Positions 9,896 to 17,419 of a stretch of DNA of 64,000 bases are shown piece by piece (position 1 is the stretch's first letter; the number at the start of each line of letters is the position of its first letter). A program made the translations under genes and the position numbers. The DNA is from Vibrio hepatarius (GTDB lineage Bacteria > Pseudomonadota > Gammaproteobacteria > Enterobacterales > Vibrionaceae): assembly GCF_018860525.1 (NCBI RefSeq), contig NZ_JAHKPM010000006.1:1-64000 (forward strand), written 5' to 3'. The notes under the pieces are model-generated. The model did not search any database. It had not been told where the DNA came from and was given only the letters and a program-made list of their open reading frames with translations.

Positions 9896-10495
9896 TTAGG
9901 CTTCCTTTTTAGTTAGATACATTTTACCAAACGTTCGTCGACCATTACTGTTAAAGTAAGCTGCCTCACCAGACTTAGCATCTTGATCAAACTTGATTTC
10001 ACAGTAGCCAGTATGATTTTGTAACTCAGTGAATTCGCCAGTCTTTGGAGTGTTTTTGTAGCTATAATGCAGAATGCTTCCCCCTTTAGTGGTGTTTCTT
10101 TTCTCAAGTGTTGCTGTGTAGCTGTTACTACAACTTTGTGTTGTTTCCTGAGAAATAAGTATCTTCTCCCACTTCTGACTTATATCTAGTTCACTTTCCC
10201 AATGATATTTGACAGTACCATCTTCATTTAGTGTTTCTCCCCTAACCTCCCAAAGACCATTGATATCCGGAATTTCAAACCATTTAAGACGCCAAAATTG
10301 TTGGTTGAAAACCCAATGCAAGCCAATATAAACAAGAGCAGAGGTAATACCTGCTCCGGCAAAAATTGTAGTTCCCGTTGCGGCTGTCAATACAGCGAAA
10401 CCTGAAGTAAGGCCGGAAGCCAAAACAAATGATGCTACTCCAAGGAACCTTCCTATCGTAGACCTTGAATGATTAAATATTGCATAGTCATGCAT
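9896..10495 (-). CDS. cap15: CBASS membrane effector, Cap15-like
   Basis: A 199-aa protein with two N-terminal hydrophobic segments (about residues 15-40 and 43-62) followed by a beta-rich domain that begins IPDINGLWEVRG. This is the layout of Cap15, whose beta-barrel binds a cyclic dinucleotide, after which the protein oligomerises and disrupts the inner membrane (abortive infection). It is the first gene of the operon, with the CD-NTase immediately downstream. The SD-like AGGGGC lies upstream of the ATG. Identification rests on the domain layout, the start of the barrel and the partner gene. Confidence 0.85.
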   Translation of the reverse strand: MHDYAIFNHSRSTIGRFLGVASFVLASGLTSGFAVLTAATGTTIFAGAGITSALVYIGLHWVFNQQFWRLKWFEIPDINGLWEVRGETLNEDGTVKYHWESELDISQKWEKILISQETTQSCSNSYTATLEKRNTTKGGSILHYSYKNTPKTGEFTELQNHTGYCEIKFDQDAKSGEAAYFNSNGRRTFGKMYLTKKEA

Positions 10496-10618
10496 TATAA
10501 ACGCCCCTGTTGTTAGAAATACCGATTAATATGCAAGCCATTGCTTTACAACATAATATATGAGGGTAAAAGCCATACATTCAAGGTGGTTATAGACAAT
10601 TGTTTTTAATCGATAATA

Positions 10619-10648
10619 AGTTCAGCGAGGACACACACCTAAAGTATG
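10619..10648 (+). repeat. 30-bp direct repeat, copy 1 (upstream of RAYT gene)
   Basis: A 30-base sequence containing GCGAGGACACACACC that is identical to 11450-11479. Read in the same frame it would encode SEDTHLKY and then run on to a stop (EISVVIP*). Just after it, GTGTGG could pair with the internal CACAC. The rest of 10496-10743 carries only the cap15 and RAYT upstream regions. Confidence 0.85.
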
Positions 10649-10743
10649 AAATAAGTGTGGTTATCCCCTAAGCACTTGTTGCACCACAACTCTTTCAATT
10701 AGCTTTTACTATATTTTCTTACTCGTTGAGTGAGGAAAAGCCA

Positions 10744-11568
10744 ATGACCACCGCCAGAAAACAACTCGTTTCTCCTGACGTCACGTCCTACTATCATTGC
10801 GTTTCACGTTGCGTAAGGCGCAGTTTTCTATGCGGGGAAGATGCAGTTACTCAAAAAAGCTACGAACATCGAAGAGATTGGATAGTACAGAAAATATATG
10901 CCCTATCTAGTGTCTATTGTATTGATATTTGTGCTTATGCCATCATGAGTAATCACTACCATCTGGTTGTAAATATTAACAAAGATAGAGCGTTCACATT
11001 GTCCGCTCATGAGGTGGTTGCACGCTGGGGTCAATTACATAAGTTGCCTCACTTAATCCACCGCTGGATGAATAGTGAATTAACCAGCGAGTCTGAGACA
11101 GAGAAATGCTTTGAAATTATTGAGCAATGGAGAGGGCGACTCTGGAATTTAAGTTGGTACATGAAAGGGCTCAACTTTGATATCGCTTGCCGAGCAAATC
11201 GTGAAGATAAGTGCACTGGCCATTTCTGGGAAAGTCGATTTAAAAGCCAAGCCTTATTGGATGAGAAAGCACTCGCAGCAGCCATGATTTATGTGGACTT
11301 AAACCCCATACGGGCTGGTATCGCCGACACACCCGAGACCTCAGATTATACCTCTGTAAAAGCTCGTATTGATGCATTAAAGCAACCGTTATCCACCGCT
11401 CCGTGCCTACATCCTTTTATCGGCAATCCAACCAATGCTATGCAAGAAGAGTTCAGCGAGGACACACACCTAAAGTATGCGTTAATCGTTGTTAATCGTT
11501 TGCCCGTTAATCGTTTAAAACAGCTCTTGTCGCTCCAAATCTGGATAAAAGCCAATATGCATAAATAG
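10744..11568 (+). CDS. REP-associated tyrosine transposase (RAYT, Y1/IS200-like), 3' end altered
   Basis: Single-strand DNA transposase of the Y1 HUH family. Visible marks are SYYHCVSRCVRR near residue 18, the HUH-type SNHYHLVV, and DLNPIRAGI. The start MTTARKQ has a GAGGAAA ribosome binding site; the ATG six codons upstream lacks one. The protein is 274 aa, shorter than relatives of roughly 310-325 aa. After FIGNPTNAM the usual ending (a DYxELVDWTGR-like stretch) is missing. Instead the frame enters the second copy of a 30-bp repeat and three GTTAATCGTT units. It is probably a truncated, inactive copy. Confidence 0.85.
   Translation: MTTARKQLVSPDVTSYYHCVSRCVRRSFLCGEDAVTQKSYEHRRDWIVQKIYALSSVYCIDICAYAIMSNHYHLVVNINKDRAFTLSAHEVVARWGQLHKLPHLIHRWMNSELTSESETEKCFEIIEQWRGRLWNLSWYMKGLNFDIACRANREDKCTGHFWESRFKSQALLDEKALAAAMIYVDLNPIRAGIADTPETSDYTSVKARIDALKQPLSTAPCLHPFIGNPTNAMQEEFSEDTHLKYALIVVNRLPVNRLKQLLSLQIWIKANMHK
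11450..11479 (+). repeat. 30-bp direct repeat, copy 2 (inside the RAYT 3' end)
   Basis: Identical to 10619-10648, in the same orientation and 831 bp apart. It lies exactly where the transposase departs from its family, so it marks the junction of a rearrangement or an inserted repeat element. Confidence 0.85.
11481..11515 (+). repeat. Short repeats GTTAATCGTT, three copies
   Basis: Two perfect tandem 10-mers at 11481-11500 and a third at 11506-11515. In the RAYT frame they encode the repeated VNRL residues. They directly follow the 30-bp repeat. Confidence 0.8.
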
Positions 11569-11649
11569 AGAAAACATAACCAATTAAAATCTTACTATTG
11601 AATTTATCTAAATTAACAATACAATCAAACTCCTTTTTTAAACGCTTTT

Positions 11650-11982
11650 ATGAAAATGAAAAAAAACATACCAATAATGGCTCTATTGTTACTTTCTGGC
11701 TGTGTATCAAAATATGAATCTTCACCTCCAGCAGAGAAGAGTGTGTGGGTAAAAAGACCGGACGCAGTCGTGGCAACGTCTGAAGAGTTGAAAGCCGCGA
11801 AAGATAAATGTGACTATCATAATCGCTTGTCAGCCGTAGTAAGCTCTTTTAAATACAACATGCAAGAATTGAATGAAGACTTAAAGAGGTATGCTAAGGT
11901 CAAAATTGAGGTTTCAGACTGCATGTACGATCTTGGTTACTACAAAAAAAAGGTTAAGGTTTCTAACAACGAAAAAAGCTAA
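11650..11982 (+). CDS. Small putative lipoprotein
   Basis: A 110-aa protein with a lipoprotein signal peptide: basic MKMKKN, hydrophobic core, lipobox LSGC with Cys18. The mature part is charged and predicted helical, with two cysteines (CDYHN and DCMYD). The residue after Cys18 is Val rather than Asp, so the outer membrane is the likely destination. No recognised family. The SD sequence is poor. The gene runs toward, and overlaps by 4 bp, the remnant on the other strand. It sits in the island between the transposase and the large unknown gene. Confidence 0.65.
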   Translation: MKMKKNIPIMALLLLSGCVSKYESSPPAEKSVWVKRPDAVVATSEELKAAKDKCDYHNRLSAVVSSFKYNMQELNEDLKRYAKVKIEVSDCMYDLGYYKKKVKVSNNEKS

Positions 11983-12365
11983 GTATAGTCAAGTTGCTTA
12001 TATTCATTCGGGGTAATAACCTCTTGCCCCGCAAAATCATTCAACTCTTGCATCATATCAATCAGCGGTAAAAGTTCATTCTTGTGAAATAGCCAATCAA
12101 CCTTATTAAGGTCAAGTGACGTAATACTCTCGCGGCGAACGCTCATTAACTCAATTGGTACATGATGAAGGGGCAATACATCCGCTATGGTCTGATTCTT
12201 CACATCCTTAAACGCATCTTTCGCTTCAACCTGCCCTATCGCTTTTAATTCCGGTGCTTTGGTATCTTTTCCTTTCGCATTAACAAACAGGTTCTTAAAG
12301 GCCATGCCTTCTTGTGCCTGAAGCTGTTTCTTGATCTCTTCTTCCTGCTTAATACTTGCCCATGT
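11979..12365 (-). pseudogene. 5'-truncated remnant of an unknown gene
   Basis: An open frame without a credible start. An internal ATG at 12305 gives 108 aa, but the same frame stays open for another 20 codons upstream (encoding a charged KQEEEIKKQLQAQEG stretch) up to a stop at 12366-12368. No ribosome binding site is seen at the ATG. The pattern suggests the 3' end of a longer gene cut by a rearrangement near 12370. I do not recognise the protein. It lies downstream of, and in line with, the 930-aa gene and could have belonged to the same locus. Confidence 0.5.
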
Positions 12366-12440
12366 TTATGGTCAATACAGTTTGAGGGTTAAGTTTGATA
12401 TAGAGAAACACGAAGTACTAATTCTTGGTGACATAGGAAT

Positions 12441-12474
12441 AACCCACTTAACCTCTCTCAAGGTTAAGTGGGTT
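12441..12474. terminator. Strong bidirectional hairpin after the 930-aa gene
   Basis: A perfect 14-bp inverted repeat (12441-12454 with 12461-12474) around a 6-base loop, 18 bp after the stop of the leftward gene. The plus strand continues with TTTT; the minus strand has only a short T run. Confidence 0.75.
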
Positions 12475-12492
12475 TTACTTTATGGTACTACA

Positions 12493-15282
12493 TTACTGAA
12501 GGCTTTCGATTTGGTCGGCGAGTTTGATTTGCTCAGACGCGCCGTGGACGATTGGGCGCAGTACATTATCACGTAGTGTTTGCTTGCCTATCTTGCGCAT
12601 CGATTCTTCAAACACGTGGCGGTTGTCTTTGCCGACCCAGTTTTTAACCTCACTGGTCATTTGCGGGGTGAAAATAGCGCGGCACACATCGTCTACATGA
12701 GCGCTATTATCACTTGAGCTTTCTAAATCTGCTAAAAACTTATCACGATTAAATACGTAAACCGAGGTATCTTTATGGCCCCAGTTTCCCGGGATATTGA
12801 TCGCTGACGACATAAACTCTCGTCCAACAATAGGCTTAATCAATTGTTTAGCTAAACGATATAAATTCACCGCAGGCGCAATTGGGTTAGGAATTTGCCA
12901 AGGCTTTTTAGATTTGTTGGCTTCAATCACACTGATATAATCACTCGAGTCAACTTTGCCCTCTTTCTTACCAAGGTAACCGTTTTTGCTGGTTAATCTT
13001 TTTACAATTCGACGTTCAAAATCATTGGCAAAGCCCTGCTCTTCGGCGAACTTAAACAAAGAATCAATCTGATCAAATCGCTCGTTTTTATTTTGCGGCT
13101 GAATATCAATATTTTGCTGCTTGGCAATATGCTGCGCTACAAAGGCTGAAAAGCCAGTGTAGTTATCTTGCTTATTGAGCGCCTGTTTTGCTTTTTCTAT
13201 CACATCAAGCGTCGAGTTATCGGCATTGATCTTATCAAAGGCTTCGCGGTACAGCTTTCTGTAGTGCCCAGAATGCTCTTCACCGTATTTGAGTAAAGGC
13301 TTACCCGCAGCTTGTAAAATTTCACTGGCGTTTTTGTCTGGGTTTTTAACAGCGGTTTGGAAGATGTTTAACCACACTTTTGGTAGCGCTTGATCTTGGC
13401 TCAGTTCATAGAGCTTTTTGATCCTGCGTTGAATGACTTCGAATGGGGTTTTACCGGGCTCAGACCAGCGGCCGATCTCTTTCTCTTTGTCTGACTTCTC
13501 ATCAGAGACTTCAAATACCTTGTTGGAATACTGAGCAGCGATTTGACTTAATCCAACCCCTCCAATAGTCGCGCCAACGCCAGCATAAAGCACAGGCGCA
13601 ATGCCTGTCCCAAGAGGCCCACCAAGTATCATACCTAGCTGTCCGAGAGTAAGCACTGAGTTACCGAGCGTTTCTGCAATTACGACATTACGTTGATGGC
13701 GATTAAATTGACTTAGAATTCCTTTAACTTCGGTTAGGTCTTTATCAGAGCTATCTAATACTTTTGAGTCACGGATCTGATCTAACCAATCGTTTAAAGA
13801 CTTAGCTTCATGGATTCCAAGCGCTGTTTTAGTTAAACCAGCCACCACCATTTGTGCTTGGCCTACCACATTAAACGCATCACCAACTTGAGACAAAGCA
13901 TTCGTCAAAGTTTGCACTGAAGTACCTGCCAACGCCTCTATCGTTGCTCTAGCCTCAAAAGAGATCATGCCCCAATACATGCCACTTAGACCAGATTCGG
14001 TAAATGCTGAGGCCACATAAGCATCAGCAAATTTGGCCACTTTGTCATCCTGATTGGCTTTAAATTTCGCAACTTGCTGAAGAAATTCATGACATTCTGG
14101 TGAGGACGGATCAAATAACTGGCTTTGGTTATTAGTCGTTAACAGCTTTTGCACATTCTCGGGAAGGACAGTGATATCAAGGTCCGCCTTAGTGCTCATC
14201 ACCTGATTATGGTTAGCTACTTCTTCCTTAAGCTGTTTTAGCGTGGCAATACTATCAGTGAGTGTTTTAAGGTTACCGTCAGCTTGCTTACCTGATTTTA
14301 AAATGGGTTGGACCGATTCTAGTACATTGGCCTTAAATTTGAGCTGTTCAAGTAACGCACTCTGGATATTTTCTATTTGGTTTTTATCAATGGCATTAAT
14401 CAATTGCTCTTTTAGTACTAACTCATCACTCAGCGCTTTCATTACCGCGCCGCCAATATCTTCTCTCAGTGTGTTTTGCTCAGCTTTAAGATCGGAATAC
14501 GCTTCACGAGTCTCATCAGATTCTTCCTTAGCCCCTTTCCAACCGGTAAACACTACACCTGCAAATACGGGGTATAAAAGAGTACTTTGCGCAGCTAAAA
14601 CCAAAGAGCGTGGTAGACCTGAATTCTCCAAACTTACAGCAAGGTCGTCACCGCCATCAATAACCAGTACTGGTCCCGACTCGTTTGGAGTAAAAGAGGT
14701 CACATTATGAACATCTCGCCCTCTTATCATTCTCTCCATAGCGACCATATGTTTTGCTCTGTGTTTCAAAAAACCACCTTGCAGAGCTTGCTTCATTTTT
14801 TCCAATGATGGGAAACGAAAGCTTTGCTCCAGCGCACCGCCGCTAACTTTCCATGGGTAGTTTGTATTTGATGAACGAGTGATTTCTACACCCCATGCTT
14901 GCTCTATGTTTGATGCCAGCGCTTTATCACTAGAATAGTTATCTTGTAAATAGTCTTTGAGTGACTTCAGAGAATCAAATACCCGTACCTTGCTATATAA
15001 ATCACTGGTTAACTCCCATGAGAAAAAACCACGACGTGCTATTTGCACATCAAATTCTTTGCTCAAGGATTGTATTTCATTTTTCAATAATGCTCGGTCA
15101 TCCAGACGCACCACATTGGCTCTATTTTTTTTTCTATCGCTATTAAAAACTGGCGCTTGGGGGGGCTTTAACTCTCGCTTGGAATTTTCCACCTTTGCAA
15201 TAGAGATGACCTCTCTACTTTCATTTTTTTGATTAGCCGTGTCAAATGACGTTTCTTGGGACTGTTTTACAACTGATAACAT
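12493..15282 (-). CDS. Large unrecognised protein with hydrophobic Gly/Ala-rich core
   Basis: A 929-aa protein I cannot assign. The N-terminus (1-110) is polar and basic. Residues ~220-250 hold a hydrophobic stretch (SLVLAAQSTLLYPVFAGVVF). A coiled-coil-like helical part follows (~255-400), then a second membrane-active-looking region at about 470-590 (including LGQLGMILGGPLGTGIAPVL). The C-terminal third is soluble and charged. There is no N-terminal signal peptide. This resembles the general build of pore-forming or secreted effector proteins, but that is inference only. The start MLSVV is chosen for the AGG at the right distance; an ATG six codons upstream has none. A Fur-like box lies 85 bp upstream. 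Confidence 0.8.
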   Translation of the reverse strand: MLSVVKQSQETSFDTANQKNESREVISIAKVENSKRELKPPQAPVFNSDRKKNRANVVRLDDRALLKNEIQSLSKEFDVQIARRGFFSWELTSDLYSKVRVFDSLKSLKDYLQDNYSSDKALASNIEQAWGVEITRSSNTNYPWKVSGGALEQSFRFPSLEKMKQALQGGFLKHRAKHMVAMERMIRGRDVHNVTSFTPNESGPVLVIDGGDDLAVSLENSGLPRSLVLAAQSTLLYPVFAGVVFTGWKGAKEESDETREAYSDLKAEQNTLREDIGGAVMKALSDELVLKEQLINAIDKNQIENIQSALLEQLKFKANVLESVQPILKSGKQADGNLKTLTDSIATLKQLKEEVANHNQVMSTKADLDITVLPENVQKLLTTNNQSQLFDPSSPECHEFLQQVAKFKANQDDKVAKFADAYVASAFTESGLSGMYWGMISFEARATIEALAGTSVQTLTNALSQVGDAFNVVGQAQMVVAGLTKTALGIHEAKSLNDWLDQIRDSKVLDSSDKDLTEVKGILSQFNRHQRNVVIAETLGNSVLTLGQLGMILGGPLGTGIAPVLYAGVGATIGGVGLSQIAAQYSNKVFEVSDEKSDKEKEIGRWSEPGKTPFEVIQRRIKKLYELSQDQALPKVWLNIFQTAVKNPDKNASEILQAAGKPLLKYGEEHSGHYRKLYREAFDKINADNSTLDVIEKAKQALNKQDNYTGFSAFVAQHIAKQQNIDIQPQNKNERFDQIDSLFKFAEEQGFANDFERRIVKRLTSKNGYLGKKEGKVDSSDYISVIEANKSKKPWQIPNPIAPAVNLYRLAKQLIKPIVGREFMSSAINIPGNWGHKDTSVYVFNRDKFLADLESSSDNSAHVDDVCRAIFTPQMTSEVKNWVGKDNRHVFEESMRKIGKQTLRDNVLRPIVHGASEQIKLADQIESLQ

Positions 15283-15365
15283 TTTGGACCTATAAATCAA
15301 TTACTATTATTCCGTGAGCACTAGGTTCACGCCTTCCCCAGACATACGGGGATGCATAATATAAA

Positions 15366-15380
15366 TGATAACAATTACCA
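15366..15380 (-). promoter_or_regulatory. Fur-like box upstream of the 930-aa gene
   Basis: TGATAAC-A-ATTACCA matches the 7-1-7 Fur consensus TGATAAT-N-ATTATCA at 12 of 14 defined positions. It is placed where a promoter of the leftward gene would be. The match is by eye, and A/T-rich DNA makes chance matches more likely. Confidence 0.4.
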
Positions 15381-15573
15381 TTTCTATTTGAGATTGCCTT
15401 TTAATTACAATAAGTTGAAAAATTTAATTAGATAAATTATTTGGTTAGCGATTGAATATTTAAGGCCTTAAAAACAACTATCTCAGCTCCAAAGAAAATA
15501 GGGATTAGGGATAAAGCGTGATTGATTCTTAGCTCTAGTCTTTAGATAAGACCCCAAATTTCAGGCAAAAAAA

Positions 15574-15595
15574 AGCTGGCACGGAGAAGCCAGCT
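15574..15595 (-). terminator. Orphan terminator on the minus strand
   Basis: A perfect 7-bp stem AGCTGGC/GCCAGCT around an 8-base loop, followed on the minus strand by eight Ts (15567-15574). No open reading frame of note lies upstream on that strand (15600-15813), so it may end a small RNA. Confidence 0.65.
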
Positions 15596-15813
15596 AAAGT
15601 CTCATTAACAACCCATTACATACTAATTACCTTGAGGCAAAGTAAGCATAGCCAATATTGGTTTGTGGATAAAAATGTGTCGCTTATTTCAGCTTTTTCA
15701 TAAACCTTTTGCGTATCACTTCCCGAATTAAAGTAAATACTCAAGGCTAAGCAACTGCTTTATGTGACTGATATCGAATCTTGCGGTTTACCAAACTTTC
15801 AGTGTACTTAAAT

Positions 15814-15909
15814 AAAAAAGCTGACCGTAATCAATACGGTCAGCGAAGTTGTACAGAGTTAAAAGACAAACATGAATGCATATTTAGTGCATATATCCCG
15901 ATTAAGGAT
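15814..15909 (-). ncRNA. Candidate small RNA (~96 nt)
   Basis: On the minus strand a promoter-like pair TTGAGT (15939-15944) and TATGTT (15916-15921), 17 bp apart, would start transcription near 15909. The transcript would contain a small hairpin (ATGCA/TGCAT) and end at a strong terminator: a perfect 10-bp stem (15820-15829 with 15835-15844), then six Ts at 15819-15814. No coding frame is evident. Expression and function are unknown. The rest of the 15301-16197 gap has no gene I can support. Confidence 0.4.
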
Positions 15910-16197
15910 GAGCAAAACATACGGCAAAAATAATAAGCACTCAAGCTCATATTTGTTTTCTTTGTTTGCTAACTGTTTCTTTTGTTATTTTTTATATATA
16001 ACGCACAAAGAGAAACACTATAAGTGATTGATTTGTAATATTTAGATTCGAAGTTTCACAAGATTTCACGCAAGAATCCAACCAAGATTAAAATCTAGAA
16101 TAGACACTCCATTTTGATAATGCCCCTCAATATAAAACCAAGATAGTATCCAATGTAATTTCTGATAACGGTAATAACTATTAATTGGTCTTATATA

Positions 16198-16602
16198 ATG
16201 AAAATACAACAATTCCTTATTTGTATCACAGCACTTTTGGCCATGTCAGCTCAGGCCCAAATCTCAACTTATGTCTATTGTGGTTTAGCCGATGGTAGTG
16301 ATTGGGAATGGCATTTAGATCACAATGATAACTACTCTGTCATTTATGGTCACTGGGCGAGGGTGGCTGAAGCTAACGGGCGATACTTCAACGTATTTAG
16401 AGTGAATGAGTCAGACTTACAAGCTTTGGCACTGAACTGCCCTTCTGGTTATCAACCACAACCAGCTGATAGTGGTACATCCTATTGGGAGGTCTTTGAA
16501 GTATTACGAGCCGATGGTTCAAAATTTATTATTAACTCTTATCGAACTTACTACATCCATGGCACCTCTAGAATTGAGTCAAACTTTCAGCTCCGTGTAT
16601 AG
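16198..16602 (+). CDS. Small secreted protein of unknown function
   Basis: A 134-aa protein with a typical signal peptide (basic MKIQQ, hydrophobic core, cleavage after AQA before QISTY). The mature domain has two cysteines (YCGLAD and NCPSGY), which could form a disulfide, and many aromatic residues. No family recognised. There is no clear ribosome binding site, and an AT-rich TATAAT overlaps the ATG. It is a single gene at the right end of the island. Bases 16603-16912 hold no gene I can support. Confidence 0.6.
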   Translation: MKIQQFLICITALLAMSAQAQISTYVYCGLADGSDWEWHLDHNDNYSVIYGHWARVAEANGRYFNVFRVNESDLQALALNCPSGYQPQPADSGTSYWEVFEVLRADGSKFIINSYRTYYIHGTSRIESNFQLRV

Positions 16603-16912
16603 TGTTATTCATACATCTTCCTCAAGATTATCCCTTCAGGCAAAAAAGGAAATAGAAAAAGGGATGAAATATCACCCAATAAGATCAGCAAGCCTCAACG
16701 ATAGAAAATTATCTAAACAAGTTTTTGTGCCATAACATGACATATGCCTAAACCCAATCTACAAAGTTAGTGCTCCCTTCCGCTTCTAGCAGTATCGTTT
16801 TACATCGGAATAAGGTAACGTATAGAGTTAAAAGCAGTTCTAGAAACTCAAAATGGACTCTAACCATTGACTGCTTTATCAGAAATACTGTTTGATAAAC
16901 GATATTCATCTA

Positions 16913-16935
16913 GAAATGGTATATTATTACTATGT
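16913..16935 (+). promoter_or_regulatory. Putative Zur box upstream of zur
   Basis: The left half GAAATGGTATA matches the gammaproteobacterial Zur consensus GAAATGTTATANTATAACATTTC at all but one position; the right half is weaker. It lies just upstream of zur, which suggests zinc-dependent autoregulation. Confidence 0.45.
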
Positions 16936-16948
16936 CCAATGATGATTG

Positions 16949-17404
16949 GTGAAAAATTTGGACCACAAGTTAATAAAACAAATTGAAGAGATGTGTGCAG
17001 CACGAGGAGTGAGACTTACTCCGCAGCGGAAAAGGGTTTTCGAATTAATCTGTGCTAGCCCGAAAGCATCAAGTGCATACGAGTTACTGGAACAGCTAAA
17101 GGCGAGTGAACCACAAGCGAAACCACCCACTGTATATCGCGCACTCGACTTTCTTTTAGAGCAAGGATTTATCCACCGTGTTGAATCAACAAATAGCTTT
17201 ATCCAATGTAACTCATGTAATGCTCACAAACACTATTCACATTTGTTGATATGTGATAAATGCAGCAGTGTTATTGAACTTCAAGAGGATAGTTTGATAA
17301 CTTTACTGACAAATAATGCTAAAAAACATGGATTTAAGATCACAAATCATGTGATAGAGTCCCATGGTATTTGTCAGTCATGTTCAACTGGACAGACGGA
17401 ATAA
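16949..17404 (+). CDS. zur: Zinc uptake regulation protein Zur (Fur family)
   Basis: Zinc-sensing repressor of zinc import genes. The ~151-aa protein has the N-terminal winged helix (ARGVRLTPQRKRVFELI ... PPTVYRALDFLLEQGFIHRVES). The dimerisation domain has the structural zinc cysteines CNSC (QCNSCNAH), CDKC and the C-terminal CQSC, plus the His-rich NAHKHYSH. The start is uncertain between a GTG (16949) and a TTG one codon earlier. A 6-codon ORF (ATG at 16932) ends on the GTG. cheX follows 15 bp downstream. Confidence 0.93.
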   Translation: MKNLDHKLIKQIEEMCAARGVRLTPQRKRVFELICASPKASSAYELLEQLKASEPQAKPPTVYRALDFLLEQGFIHRVESTNSFIQCNSCNAHKHYSHLLICDKCSSVIELQEDSLITLLTNNAKKHGFKITNHVIESHGICQSCSTGQTE

Positions 17405-17419
17405 TATTACACCATGATA

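Larger units (their letters stand above)
7549..16900. mobile_element. Putative dusA-associated genomic island
   Basis: The segment separates zur from dusA, which are neighbours in E. coli and, to my knowledge, in Vibrio cholerae. It starts with a tyrosine recombinase gene directly at the dusA 5' end and carries defence, transposase and orphan genes, in a mixture of orientations unlike the flanking core operons. I could not find a duplicated attachment core, so both boundaries are approximate; the right one should lie between 16603 and the Zur box at 16913. It may also be several insertions side by side. Confidence 0.65.

Noticed and set aside
10496..10560. Integron attC-like GTTAGAA near the cap15 start
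   Set aside because: Does not fit GTTRRRY and no matching inverse core or attC-like stem is present, so the island is not an integron cassette array.
14243..14710. 155-codon frame opposite the 930-aa gene
   Set aside because: Antisense to a long coherent gene; low-complexity Ser/Leu-rich composition typical of shadow frames.
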